Source of the DNA: Hepsetus odoe | Taxonomy: Eukaryota > Chordata > Actinopteri > Characiformes > Hepsetidae | Assembly: GCA_017165825.1 (NCBI GenBank) | Contig: CM029374.1 | Coordinates: 11,657,589 to 11,721,588, forward strand | Length of the DNA: 64,000 nt | Reading direction: 5' to 3' | Part shown: in pieces, positions 46,225-57,959 of the stretch | How positions within the stretch are numbered: the stretch's first letter is position 1 | Layout of the letters: every line of letters starts with the position of its first letter | Translations under genes and position numbers: made by a program | The notes under the pieces: model-generated | The model's input: the letters and a program-made list of their open reading frames with translations, nothing else | The model's database searches: none | What the model was told of the DNA's origin: nothing

Positions 46225-46512
46225 ACAGAGGGGAAAAGGGCTAATTGGGCACAATGTGGACATTTTTCACTTAGGGGTGTACTCACGTTTGTTGCCAGTG
46301 GTTTAGACATTAATGGCTGTGTGTTGATTTATTTTGAGGGGACAGCTAATTTACACTGTTATACAAGCTGTACACTGACAACTGTACATTGTATCAAAGT
46401 GTCATATCTTCAGTGTTGCCGCATAAAAAAGATATAATTATTCTAATGAACTATTCTAATAAAATATTTACAAAAATGTGAGGGGTGTACTCACTTTTAT
46501 GAGATACTGTAG
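46225..46512 (+). mobile_element. Tc1-like element, terminal fragment
   Basis: Ends 'ggggtgtactcacttttatg' and AGATACTGTA, the terminus of a common fish Tc1/mariner family. An internal copy of the same motif ('ggggtgtactcacgtttgtt') is at about 46274. No coding potential. Confidence 0.7.
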
Positions 46513-46987
46513 GTACTGACTTTAATTTTGCACTTGAAACAAACTATCATTATGTAATACCGTGTAATTACATAAGAAAAACAAAATTTCAGAAAAATAT
46601 TTATTTACTAAAGATGAAGTCCCTCTCAGTTAATTGACTGCCACTGCTAATATGTGCTAACTGCCTTTAGATATATTTGGTCAACATAGAAATACAGTCA
46701 TGATTTGACAGCTTTGAGTTTACCTTCTCACCACTTACAGAGCCTTGAGGACATACAAGATATTTGTGCATAAAATATATGATGCCCAGTGCACATAAAC
46801 AGTGAGAAAATCTCTCAAAGAAAACTTCTCAGGAAAAAAAGCAGCTTGGGCCTCACAATGTGTACCAGGAAGACCTACCTATGCAAGTTAAAACATGTAA
46901 GTGTAAATGTAAGGTGCAGTTAAGAGAAATCCTCTAGTTAGAATGCCTTTGCTTTTCTGTTAGTAACCAACTGTAGATGGCGCAGCA
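46513..46987. other. Spacer of the inverted repeat, no gene seen
   Basis: AT-rich sequence between the Tc1-like fragment and the right arm of the 68-bp inverted repeat. Confidence 0.5.
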
Positions 46988-47055
46988 GGAAAAGTTCACT
47001 TGCCTGCAGGAAATGTGTGCAGAGTTGTGAATAATCATCACAGATTAATTAGACA
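46988..47055. repeat. Right arm of the perfect 68-bp inverted repeat
   Basis: Starts GGAAAAGTTCACTTGCCTGC and ends AGATTAATTAGACA; exact complement of 46157-46224, 763 bp away. Confidence 0.95.
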
Positions 47056-47089
47056 CAAAGGACAGGGCAGGATGTTCATATGAATTTTG

Positions 47090-47236
<147 letters not shown>

Positions 47237-47789
47237 TGTGTAAAAGGGGAAGGAGAAGAGCAGAGACAGAGGTAAAATAAGAACTTGCTGATGACTGGCT
47301 TCAGTCATCTGTCTCCTATCATAATACGTAGCGGGGCTGAACTCAACTAGTCTGATCTAATATGCCAGCACATATAAGAATAAGGTATTAGTCACTTCCT
47401 CCAAAAGTGACATTGAGTTCAACACTGCTATAGCAAGGGAGGCAGACATGATTAACCTGATTTAACAGTTTCAAAACTGTGAGCTTTGGAAAGCCGGCAA
47501 ACCCAGCTTCAGTCACTCCAGTTTCCAGGTTGCAGTTCTTTTGGTCAGTACCATGGTTATACAGACATAACTGTTAAACCTATTCATTAACTGAGGAATA
47601 TTTTCAATTATGTTATTAATTATTATTAATTATTATCACATAACTGTGGTTCCTATATAAGTAACATATAAAGAACTTGAGTATAGTTAAGTGTAATAAT
47701 GCAAGCACCACTGCAGATTGAGATGAAGAAACAACCGGAGCATAGCTCCTGTCCTGCAGGAAAATTAAATATATACTTTAAAAACACTG

Positions 47790-48332
47790 TGCAAAAGTTT
47801 TAGGCAGGTGTGAAAAAATACTGTAAACAAAGAATGCTTTCAAAAATGGAAGTGTTCATCATTTATTTTCATCAATCAACAAAATGCAGTGAATGAACAA
47901 AAGAGAAATCTACATCAAATCAATATTTGGTGTGACCACCCTTTGCCTTCAAAACAGCATAAATTCTTCTAGGTACACTTGCACACCGTTTTTGAAAGAA
48001 CTCTGCTGGTAGGTTGTTCCAAACGTGACTGTGTTTCAACCCCTGTGTGACATTGATGATCATCAGCACCTTTTTGGTAAAACTGGTTGATCATACACCG
48101 ACTATAATCCTACAAAATCCCTGACTTTGTGCAAGTGTACCTTGAAGAATTGATGCTGCTTTGAAGGCAAAAGGTAGTAACACCAAATATTGATTTGATT
48201 TAGATTTTTCTTTTGTTTGCTCTCTTTGCATTTTGTAAATTGATAAAAATAAACAATCATTATTTAAATTTCTGAAAGCATTCGTTTACAGCATTTTTTC
48301 ACACCTGCCTAAAACTTTTTCACAGTACTGTA
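47790..48332 (+). mobile_element. Foldback DNA transposon (MITE), copy 2, complete
   Basis: Left end 'cactgtgcaaaagttttagg', right end 'ctaaaactttttcacagt'. The two arms of about 200 bp are inverted copies ('tcaatatttggtgtgaccac' left, 'aacaccaaatattgatttga' right). The roughly 140-bp centre is not self-complementary ('ttgttccaaacgtgactgtg', 'cgactataatcctacaaaat'). No ORF. It must use a transposase supplied by another element. Confidence 0.88.
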
Positions 48333-48628
48333 TATTTTAAGGATAAAATATAATATTTAATAAGTCTATTGGATTGTAGGATTGTAATCAAAATTTTGTC
48401 CTGTAGCAAATGCAAACTGGCATAATCCTCGCCACCTGTGTCTGATTTGATAAAGTCTTGTGAATCATATAGCTCAGCAGTGACTCAAAATATGACAGAT
48501 GGACATTAAGTTTTAGAGCTGGTGCAACTAGCCACATGTCCTTATATTGAGTTTCTACATTTTTTTCAGCTGTCACATTTGACTAATTTTATCTGATGTA
48601 GAAGGCTGTTCCATCATCGACCATCAAT

Positions 48629-48698
48629 GTAAAGTGCCTTGGGGCAACTTTGTTGTAAAAGGCACTATACAAGAATAAATTGAATTGAATTGAATTGA
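48629..48698 (+). mobile_element. LINE 3'-tail fragment
   Basis: 'taaagtgccttggggcaact', then GGCACTATACAAGAATAAA and an (ATTGA)n tail, like the 3' ends of L2-type elements in fish. Confidence 0.7.
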
Positions 48699-49186
48699 AG
48701 GCAAATATTTTTTTATCATATTTTAAATGGTTTTTAAATAAAATATTAAAAACTCTGAACACCGTCATCTGTTTTTAGTTGGAAGAACACTTTGTTGGCC
48801 TCAAATTTCCTCAAATGAACTGTGAAGTGTATTTTAATCTGTCTAGCATGTAGTACTCAAAGTGTTCATTTCAACAGAAGCTTCTGAGGTTTCTAACCAA
48901 TTAAAGACCCCTTTCCATTTACATAGAGTATAAAAGCAAAATGTGTTTTTAATGATCCATAATGACTATAATCCTTGGCAATAATATGTTCCAGGGGCAC
49001 CTTTTCTGTGACCTATTTAAGATTAACACAGTGTTGGCTGTAACTCCTGAATTGAAAAGTAAAATCTCACCAGTACATATGAACATCTTCCACACTTTTT
49101 TAGACTTAAAAGAAAAAAAGTTTTCAACACAATGCAAGAATCTACTGACAGCATTGAGGCTTGTATATGGAGCATATTAATTCTTA
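48699..49186. other. No gene seen
   Basis: AT-rich unique sequence; short ORFs only. Confidence 0.5.
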
Positions 49187-49640
49187 AGTCAGCCATAGCA
49201 TTAAAACCACTTGATTAATTTTATCTAGGTCCTCCTTATGGTGCCACAACAGCATCAAGGCATGGACTCCACAAGAGCTCCAAGTAACCTGTGGTATCCA
49301 TCATGAAGACATTGGCAGCAGAACCTGTAACACCCCATAGATCAGACTAGTCTGTCCAGCACAGGTTCTTGAACAGCTTGGCATCTATGGAACTGGGGGC
49401 CAAGTAAACACCTTGAACTCTTTGTCCTGTTCCTCAAACCATTTTGACCAATACTTGCAGCATGGCAGAATGCATTATCCTGCAGAGAGACACCAACATC
49501 TGGGAGCCACCTGCCTCAGTTAGGCTTTGGTGCCATGTCTACTCAAACTGATTAGAAAATGTCAGTCATCAAAACAAGTCACTTCCATTGATTCATGGTT
49601 CACTTCTAATATGTATGTGCCCAATTTATGATCAACATTT
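49187..49640 (-). mobile_element. Tc1-like DNA transposon relic
   Basis: Left end 'cagccatagcattaaaacca' is the terminal repeat seen inverted at 24345. 'catcaaggcatggactccac' and 'caaaccattttgacc' are minus-strand transposase DNA of the same family as the 6.3 and 24 kb copies. The frame is destroyed. Confidence 0.75.
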
Positions 49641-51589
49641 CAACATTATAATACTTAGCTATAACTGCTTGTTGTCTTTCTAACAAAACTTTCTTTCCTG
49701 TAGAGGAACATAGAGAGAAGCTAGCTCAAATAGTGCACCTACACATGCATGGCATCTGGGTAACCTAACTTCTGACAGTTGGAAAGAGAAAAGTGGGAAA
49801 TTATAAGGGCAGTTATGATTAACAATTGGAATGGTCTGGGTTCCTTAAAAAAAGAGCTAGAACTTATGGTTTTTACCCACTTTGCTTGTTCCTCTCCTCA
49901 TCAACTGGTTGATGCTACGCCCCAGTTTTTGCCGCCCCTGATGTGAAGGGTTCTGCTGGATCCTCTGGGATCACCAATATCTTGAGGATTGGGTGCGTGC
50001 AGTTTACATTCTACAACCATGGTCTTATTACTACTGGTGAGTCCTTTCTTGCCATTTTTAAATTTGTTTTTTTGGGTTCTGCCTACACAGTGTGTGTCTT
50101 TTTTTTTGAGTTGTTAATACTTATTCCAGCTATTATATCTGTCTCCAGCCATCCCCTTTTGCAGACCACAGTTCATATTTAAATTCAGTTAATATTTGAT
50201 TTTATAATTAATGTTTAAAGAGACTGTTTCAGGATTTGTTAAGTTAAATGTATACATTACAGGATTTTTTGTATTTTCTCTTTATATTGCTTGCTTTGAG
50301 CCATGTCATTGATTAGACATTTAACCTTCACTTTTCATTACAATGTTTCTGCGCTACCAATTTTGATTGAGTTTTGGCTACTGAGTTTGAAATAAATTTC
50401 TGCATAGACCGCTGAACTATAAAAAGAACAAATTAAAATCTCAATTTCACCTGGGGAAGGAAGGGTAGTTCCCAGAAAGCCAACCATGTGAGCCAAACCT
50501 CACTGAATGGACTGTTGCAGCTCATCAGTCCGGGGAATGTTTTTACTGTTGTGTCATCACATTGAATGATTTTATCAGGAAGCATTTAAGCCTTGTCCTG
50601 GAGCAAATTGTTTGAAAATAAATAAACTTGCTTGCTACATTGTGGTAAGCTTAATTGTTACCCTTTACAGTGTAAAAACGTTTTACATAATATAAACTAT
50701 GAAGAAACCTTAAATCTTTTAAAAAAAAAAAAAAATGTAACTCATTTTGTCAGAGTTGTCAAGTTCCTCTCTGACTGGAGCTCAATTACCCCACAAGGTC
50801 AAAACATACATCACCAACACTGTTCATTAATATCATCATTGCTGCTGTTATTATTATTACTATATATACGTTTCTTTAGCATATATGACATATGCTGAAA
50901 ATAGTACTGAAAGTTGGTTGTAGTCAGTATATTAACTGAGGTCAGCTAAAAGCTAAAAGTCTTGCCAATAAAGTCTGGAGGTGTGGAGCCAAGTCTCTCC
51001 TCATAACAACACAAGATCTATCAAAATGAGAAGATTATCCTTTAGACCTAAACTAAAAGTTTATTCCTTAAAATTAGAATACAAAACACCTTAGACATAT
51101 CTAGTCTAAGTATTAAGGTGGTAGTAACAGAAGTTATGAGTGGGTACGCTGTCAAAATATAAAGACCAGCAAATTGGTCAAAGTTTTTGGCCTGTAAAGA
51201 GCTGTATGAATCAGGTCAAACTGAATGCCCCTTATTGTTCCTTAAATAGTGTAAGAGGTGTGTTTGTGGAACTAGCCTCCTGATGATGACTGGAGGCTAC
51301 CAGACCATCTGTGATCTCCAACTGTAATAACTGGCAACTAAGGGCCAACTGTGATCTCTGCCTGGGCCCCTGCAGATGGATGTGCTGTCACCCGAGTGGA
51401 TAGAGCAGCTGTTTCAGATAAATCTCTTTTGTACCACTATGTTGTAATCTGCTCCAGCTAATCTGTTTCATCCATTTTACTGTGTGTTCTTCCCTCAGCC
51501 AGTGACAGTGTGATATAGGAACATTTACAGGCAAGTGGCACACTAAGAGAACAGGTATCAGAGCATAAGTCACATCACTGTGTTTAGAA
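49641..51589. other. No gene seen
   Basis: AT-rich, intron-like. No exon or named repeat recognised. Confidence 0.5.
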
Positions 51590-51650
51590 TAATCAGAATC
51601 AGAATCAGAAAAACTTAACTGATCCCAAGGGAAATTTCTTAAAAAGTACA
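51590..51650 (-). mobile_element. Common fish repeat tail fragment
   Basis: 'aatcagaatcagaatcagaa' followed by 'ctgatcccaagggaaatttc', a dispersed repeat terminus often seen in fish genomes. The family is not assigned. Confidence 0.5.
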
Positions 51651-52149
51651 CAAAGGCATAAATGGGATACTGGGTATTATACCAAAATGCTATGTCTTTT
51701 TCATTTGATGAAATTCTGGGAAGGCAAAAATCAGCTATTGCCTTTTATAAAAGACGTTTTATTGCAAAGCACATTTAGAAACAGTTTATCATGCTGTTTC
51801 TATCAAGAGAACTGAATGAACTAAACAAAAAGCCATTGCAGAAAGCACTGATGAGTAATCAATCAGTAATGAAAGAGAAATCCAGCAATTTTATGCTGAA
51901 TTTTAGTTATTGGCAGTGACACAGTGAGTTCAACTCTCAATCCTTCAGTCATTCCCACATAGTCAGTGCCAGAATGTAGGAGGAAAGGTAAAATAAATGT
52001 GTGTGTGTGTGTTTGTGTGCGTGTGTGTCTACGTCTATGTGCCTGCTTCTGTGTCTTTGTGTCCTTAGATAAATATAAAAAATGTGGTACATGTTTAAGC
52101 AGTAATGCACAAGCCAGTGTATATCAGTGTATATAGGGAGGTATATCTA

Positions 52150-53397
52150 TATGTGCCGGTCCTAAGCCCTAATAAATGGGCAGGGTTACATCAGGAAGGT
52201 GTAAAACTTCTGCCAAATCAATATGCAAACAATAAAAATTGGTTGAGGCTCGGGTTAACAATGACTCCCACCAGTACTTTTAGCCTATAGGGTGTTGGTA
52301 GAAATTGGGTTACTGTTGAAGAAAGAGAGAAAAAAGGTTGATATTTTATGTGTGTGAGAGACTAGATGAAAGGGTATTAAGGCCAGGTGTATTGGAGGAA
52401 GGTTTAAACTATTTTACCATTGTGTGGATGGAAGGAGGAAGGGGTTAGGTGCTATTTTGAAAGAAGAATGTCAGATGTGCTTTGGAGGTGAAGAGGGTGT
52501 CAGATAGGGTGATGAGTTTGAAGCTGGAAGTTGGAGGTGTGATGATGAATGTTCTTAGTGCTTATGCCAGACAAGTTTCTTGTGAGATGGAGGGGAAAGA
52601 AGAATTCTGGAGTGAGTTAGATGAAGATCACTAGATGAAGAGAGTGTACCCAGGGGAGAGAGAGTGGTGATTGGTACAGACTTTAATGTAAATCTTGGAA
52701 ATGGCTGTAGTAAACATTTAATTTAAGAAGATACAGGAGCTCAGGGTGACATACAAGAATGGAGAAAGATGCACACAGGTGGATTATATCCTTTGCAGGA
52801 GGATCGGTCAGAAAGAGATTGGACACTGCAAAGTAGTGACAGGGGAGAGTGTAACTAAACAGCAAAGGATGGGACCTGTAGGGTGACCTTGGAAGTCAAG
52901 AAGAGGAGAAAAGTGAGGGCAGCGTCAAGGATCAAATGGTAAAAGCTGAAGAAGGAAAGGAAAAAGGTGGAATTCATTTAACATATACACAGGGAGGTAG
53001 TAAAGGATTACCAGATTGGCAACAGCTACAAACATAGTAAAGGAAACAGCTAGAAAAGGTTCTACGTGTGACATCTGGAAGGAAGATGAAGGTAGAGCAC
53101 GAGAGGGTGAGAACATTGAATGATTCATTGAGGACAGTTAACCAGTATCTGAGAGTAGTACAGGATATGTATAAGGACAGTGTGACAGTGGTGAGGTTTG
53201 AAGTAAAACTGACAGTAGGGTAGAGGTGAGATTACATCAAACATCAGCACTCAGCCCAGTCTTGTTTGCCATAGTAAGGTCAGACAGGAGTTCCCATGGA
53301 CGGTGATGTTTGTTGATGATATTGTAATCTGTAGCGAGAGTAGGGAGCAGCTTGAGGATAACCTGGAGAGTTGGAGATATGCTCTAGGGAAAGTCTA
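52150..53397 (+). mobile_element. RTE-like LINE, heavily decayed copy
   Basis: Starts in the family 5' leader ('tgtgccggtcctaagcccta', 'ggttgaggctcgggttaaca'), passes through endonuclease and linker fragments, and ends with 'gtttgttgatgatattgtaa' (decayed RT motif C) and 'gagcagcttgaggataacct' before a 3' truncation. Stops in all frames. Confidence 0.8.
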
Positions 53398-53585
53398 AAA
53401 GTCACACACAACAGCTTGAGATGTTTGAAAGGTATTTTACTATTAAACGGTACTAATAAAAAATGGTATAGCATGCCTTTAAATTTGATAAATAAACAGT
53501 CAGGGGTTTCATTAAATGTTAGTATCTATATTAATATCTATATCCAGGTTTCACTTTCCAAACATCAGCTTCAAGAATTGATAGT

Positions 53586-53630
53586 TCACTTGTCAGTGGT
53601 TTTAATATTGTGGCTGTTTGCTGTATACTG
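53586..53630 (+). mobile_element. Tc1-like terminal repeat fragment
   Basis: 'cttgtcagtggttttaatat' and TGTGGCTG match the terminal sequence at 24345-24365. Confidence 0.5.
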
Positions 53631-53683
53631 TAAACCATGTCAAAATGTTTATGTTTGTGTCTTTTATTAATTTATGTTTATTT

Positions 53684-53742
53684 ATTTGTTTGTTTGTTTG
53701 TTTGTTTGTTTGTTTGTATTCCAGTCCCCCCCCCCCCCCCCC
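53684..53742. repeat. (TTTG)n and poly-C run
   Basis: TTTG units at 53684-53718, and a run of about 17 C at 53726-53742. Confidence 0.92.
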
Positions 53743-54490
53743 AACTGCTGCTCTTCCACTGTTTGCAATGAGGAGAAAAACCTCTCAACACATTTAATAA
53801 AGTATTTAAGAAAAATCAATACAGGATGTCCCAGTCCTAACTGTGACATTAATAATTACTTCCTGAACTATTGTACCCACAGTGATATAGTTAAATAAAT
53901 ACAGCCTAATTTCTCTAAAATGTAGGGTTCTCACAAGCACTGTTAGTAACCATCACATCTCATAGGTGTTTGGCATAAATACTCTTTAGAGAGATTTTAT
54001 GAGCTAATGCCGGAGGGACTCACTTCTCTCTGTTAATGTTTGCGGAGGCAGAGAACAGTGATGGTAAAGAAGGGGAGGTTCACAGTATATCCACATTTGC
54101 ATACAACTGATCATAGCCCTGGGCTTGTCCCAAGGATAATAATAAATGCCTGCTACTGAGCAGTAAAATGTGCATAATAAGAGTTGGGCCCAGCACACTT
54201 TGTAGCTGTGCAGGAGGAGATGCGAGATACACAGAAAAGAGCATCAAATGTTGAATACTAAAGTGCATTTGAGGTCTAGTTTACATGAATCATGGGGTGT
54301 GGTGTACTTGAGAATAATGCATGGGTTTTTACAAGCTCTTTGAAACATATGTTTTGAAAATGTTCTCTTCACTTCTGAGTATGAAATTTTATTATGTAGC
54401 AAAGGAATGCTCTTATGATGCTTCCTGTATGTTGTCAGCTGTAGGAAAATACCTTTGGAAAAGTTTATTAAAGAGGCAGTGTAGAAAAAA
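53743..54490. other. No gene seen
   Basis: AT-rich sequence with short ORFs lacking domains. Confidence 0.5.
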
Positions 54491-54651
54491 GTGAAAGTGA
54501 AAATTCTTGTCATTGTGAATCACAGCACAGCATACTGTAAGACACAGTGAAATTCAATTCTCTGCATTTTACCCATACACACGTGCAGAAGGGGGCAGTT
54601 ATTGAAAGCACCTGGGGAGCAATGATGGGGATGGTACCTTGCTCAAGGGTA
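54491..54651 (-). mobile_element. SINE type 2, cut by LINE insertion
   Basis: Inverted tail ('gtgaaagtgaaaattcttgt'), body ('gggggcagttattgaaagca') and 'ggtaccttgctcaagggta', where it stops abruptly at the start of the LINE. The tRNA head was not found on the far side of the LINE. Confidence 0.8.
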
Positions 54652-56190
54652 TGTCGGATGGAAGGAGGAATATTCTTGAAGGACTTCCTGAAGAAAGAGT
54701 ATGTGAAGAGTGTTTTGGAGCTGAAGAGGGTGTCAGATAATGAGTTGGAAGCTAGAAGTTGAAGGTGTGATGATGAATGTTTTTAGTGCTTATGCCCCAC
54801 AAGTTGGTTGTGAGATGGAAGAATTCAGGAATTAGTTAGATGAATGATAGAGAGTGTACCCAGGGGAGAGAGAGTGGTGACTGGTGCAGATTTTAATGAA
54901 CATGCTGGTGAAGGCAAAAGAGGTGATGAGGAGGTGATGGTAGGTATGGTGTTAAGGAGAGGAATGCTAAAGGTCAGATGGTTGTAGATTTTGCTAAAAG
55001 GATGGAAATTACTATAGTAAATACTTATTTTAAGAAGAGGGAGGAGAACATGGTGACGTATAAGAGTGGAGGAAGATGCACACAGGTGGATTATATCCTT
55101 TGCAGGTCAGTCTGAGAGATATTGAAGACTGCAAAGTAGTGCTTGGGGAGAAGTGTGCTGGTACTGATTATTGAGAATAAGGGTGGTACACAGAGTTGTA
55201 GTACCTATAGAGGGATAAAGTTGATCAGCCACAGCATGAAGTTATGGGAACTAATAGAGGAAGCTGGGTTTAAAAAAGTGGTGAGGATTAGTGACCTGCA
55301 GTATGGTTTTACACCAAGAAAGAGCACTACAGATGCAATGTTTGCTCTGAGGGTGTTGATGGAGAACTACAGAGAAGGTCAGAAGGAGTTGCATTGTGCC
55401 TTTGTGGACTTGGAGAAAACATATGACAGGGTGCCTAGAGAGGAGTTGTGGTTTTGTATGAGGAAGTCAGGTGTTACAGACAACCATGTGAGAGTAGTTC
55501 AGGATATGTATGACAGTGTGACAGTGGTGAGATCTGCATTAGGAGGTACAGATGTATTTAAGGTAGGGGTTGGATAACATAAATGATCAGTGCTGAGCCC
55601 ATTCTTGTTTGCAATAGTAATGGACAGGTTGACGGACAAGGTTAGACAGGAGTCCCCGTGGACAATGATGTTTGCTGATGATATTGTGATCTACAGTGAG
55701 AGTAGGGAGCAGCTTGAGGAGAACCTGGAGAGATGGAGATATGCTCTAAAGAGGAGAGGAATGAAAGTGAGTAGGTCAAGGCAGAATACAAGTGTGAACG
55801 AAAAGGATGAAAGTGGAGCGGTTAGGATGCAGGGAGTAGAAGTGACAAAGGTGAAGGAATTTAGATCAACAGTTCAAAGTAATGGTGAGTGTGGAAGAGA
55901 GGTGAAGAAGAGAGTGCAGGCAGGTTGGAATGGGAGGAGAAGAGTGGCTGGAGTGATTTGTGACAGACAGGTACCAGAAAGAGTAAAAGGGAAGGTTTAC
56001 AGGACAGTAGTGAGACAAGGTATGTTGTACGGGTTGGAGATGGTGGCACTGACGAATAGACAGGAGGCAGAGCTGGAGGTGTCAGAGTTAAAGATGCTGA
56101 GATTTTCATTGGGTGTGACAAGTATGGACAGAATTTGAAAAAAGAGTATTAGAGGGACAGCTCAGGTTGGATGTTTTGGAGACAAACACT
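54652..56190 (+). mobile_element. RTE-like LINE, best-preserved decayed copy
   Basis: Begins in endonuclease upstream sequence, has the linker ('ggtggattatatcctttgca'), then RT and thumb in two adjoining frames, and stops at 'ggttggatgttttggagaca' without the normal 3' end. Both ends are truncated. Confidence 0.87.
55143..56138 (+). pseudogene. LINE reverse transcriptase, frameshifted
   Basis: First frame (55143-55577): GGTQSCSTYRGIKLISHSMK, YGFTPRKSTTDAMFALRVLM, CAFVDLEKTYDRVPREELWF (motif A Asp kept). Second frame (55590-56138): LSPFLFAIVMDRLTDKV, MMFADDIVIYSESREQLEEN (motif C kept), VICDRQVPERVKGKVYRT. A stop and frameshift at about 55578-55589 fall in the QGSALSPF motif. Catalytic residues remain but the protein is split and lacks its C-terminus. 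Confidence 0.88.
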
Positions 56191-56556
56191 ATACACCTAT
56201 AAAGAACAGTATAAAACTATAAAGATGTGTCCCCCAAATTAGCAATTCAGAAGTGACATTGGCAACGAAGAACTCAATCAAGACCCAAGGGGGCTCTTCC
56301 CTTTGAACCTCTCTTCCTTTTGAACCTCCTTCCTTTTGAAAGTCCTTCCTTGACTAGATAATGAATGAAAACAAGAACACAACATAAATAAAAAAATAAA
56401 TAAAGTATTGAGAAATTAATTTTCTCTAATGAATAAATAAAGAAAAGTGAGTCTATCATTTCATTTGTGTGCCTGTATGAATATTATTGGAATTATAGAC
56501 AACAGGCAATGCAGTGCAAAATTCATAGGCACTTAAGTAAAATATTTATGACTGTT
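56191..56556. other. No gene seen
   Basis: AT-rich spacer with short imperfect duplications of CCTTCCTTTTGAA near 56310-56350. Confidence 0.5.
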
Positions 56557-56785
56557 TGTCACGGTAGACGGCGCTTTGCTCATTAGAGCAACTGATGTGC
56601 TTCATTGGAGCAGGATTTATAAGCCCCATTGATTCAGAGCAGAGTGTCATTCTCCGGGGTTAGTGACAGTGGTATATAAGTTCTGTATGTTTGGATATGT
56701 TCAGTATGGTTAATAAATTTAAGTGTAAGACTCCTGGCCACACAAATATGTCCAGCCCACACCCCAGAGTCATTGCAATGACCAA
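56557..56785 (+). mobile_element. LTR-like segment upstream of a gene-derived sequence
   Basis: Starts TGTCACGG, as do the LTRs at 30362 (minus) and 61736. It shares 'tgtgcttcattgg' and a TATAAGCCCC promoter-like box with the solo LTR, and has AATAAA at 56712-56717. The right end is not fixed. It could be a solo or truncated LTR or a promoter-containing retroelement piece. Confidence 0.55.
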
Positions 56786-57695
56786 CCTAAAAAAAACGGC
56801 TGAATCAAACCAAGGCAGAGCTGAAGCAGGTGCAGGACAACAGTGCCACTCTTCAGTTCCAACTGGAAAAAGCCCAGAGGGACATCAGCAAGCTCACAGA
56901 ACAGTCTGGGGAACAGTCTGACGAACAAGGAGGAACAGTCTTTGGAATGGAGCTGAAGCAATTGAAAGAAGCTGAAAAGAGTGTGCATCCTGAATCCACT
57001 CCCAACAACAAAACAGAGCAGCAGAAAAGGGAAGAGCAAAACACCCTCACTAAAAAGATTCAGCTACTCAAGAACAGCCTTTCAAAGAGAGAAGGTTTGT
57101 TGGTGTCTCTACGAGAACAACTAGAAAGTTCACAGAGCTCAGTGCAGCAACTGCAGGGCAGTCTTGCAGAAAAAGAGAGCAGAGTGAAGACACTGCTGGA
57201 AGAGCAAAAGCAGCTACGGGAAGAAAGAGATCAGCAGGAGCTTGCAGCAGGCAGAGCAGGAACTCTGAGAAAGATGTTTGTCTGATTTCCCTGGAGGAGG
57301 AGCTCCAGCAGTTAAAAGAGGGAGTAGAGCAGACAAAGGCCAAGAGGAATGAGTTGCAAGAGAAGAACTACGTTGTCGTTGAGGCACTGGCGGCTGCTGA
57401 AAGACTGAGTGAAGGGAGGCTTGTTCAAGCTAGTAATGTTCCAAGTGAGGAAGAACACAAGCCGAACTCTTTTCAAACGGAGATCAAAAGCACCCTACGT
57501 ACTATTTTTCCTCACATTTCACTGAACACAGAACAGAGCAACTAGTTGAAGGAATTTACACGGAAGGCCCAGAAAAAATTTTCCCATGGCAGGTGGAAAT
57601 GTGAATGGACGCTCTGCAGAAACTGAGGGAGGCTGAGGAGATTCAGAACTCACTGCAGTCCCAGTGTGATCAATACAGAGATACTGTAGTGAAAA
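56785..57695 (+). pseudogene. Intronless coiled-coil copy of an RRBP1/kinectin-family gene
   Basis: Read across three frames it gives continuous coiled coil: TKAELKQVQDNSATLQFQLE, LTKKIQLLKNSLSKREGLLV, QQLQGSLAEKESRVKTLLEE (one frame, 56830-57285); EELQQLKEGVEQTKAKRNEL and EKNYVVVEALAAAERLSEG; LRTIFPHISLNTEQSN with LKEFTRKAQEK; then LQKLREAEEIQNSLQSQCDQ. This block order (EKN..VEALA.AE, then .FP..S, then KLREAEE.Q..LQ..CDQYR) is that of the C-terminal coiled coil of ribosome-binding protein 1 and kinectin, endoplasmic reticulum membrane proteins. RRBP1 fits slightly better. The normal gene would have several introns here; none is present and frameshifts and stops occur (57286, 57543), so it is a retrocopy or transduced fragment. 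No poly(A) was seen. Confidence 0.75.
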
Positions 57696-57705
57696 AGAGA
57701 TTGGG

Positions 57706-57822
57706 GCTTCTGTTTTGGATTATATGCCTGTTTTGGAGGGCAGGGTTTCTGGTTTGGATTATGCTCCTGCCTCGAAAGGCAGGGTGTCTGGTTAGGATTA
57801 TGCACCTGCCTCGGAGGGCAGG
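57706..57822. repeat. Three tandem 39-bp units
   Basis: Units at 57706, 57745 and 57784 share TGGTTTGGATTATGC-like and GGAGGGCAGG-like blocks. 39 bp is 13 codons, so a frame stays open through all three. Immediately 3' of the gene-derived sequence. Confidence 0.85.
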
Positions 57823-57959
57823 GTTTTTCGGCATTTGGCTTTGAGGCCTGCCCTGGAGGCTTTGATTGTGGATTCTATACCGAACAAGGAAGAACTGTGC
57901 GGAATGTTTTACATGTTTTAAGGAAATGTGAGTGTACTAAATAGTAAACAGAATAATAA

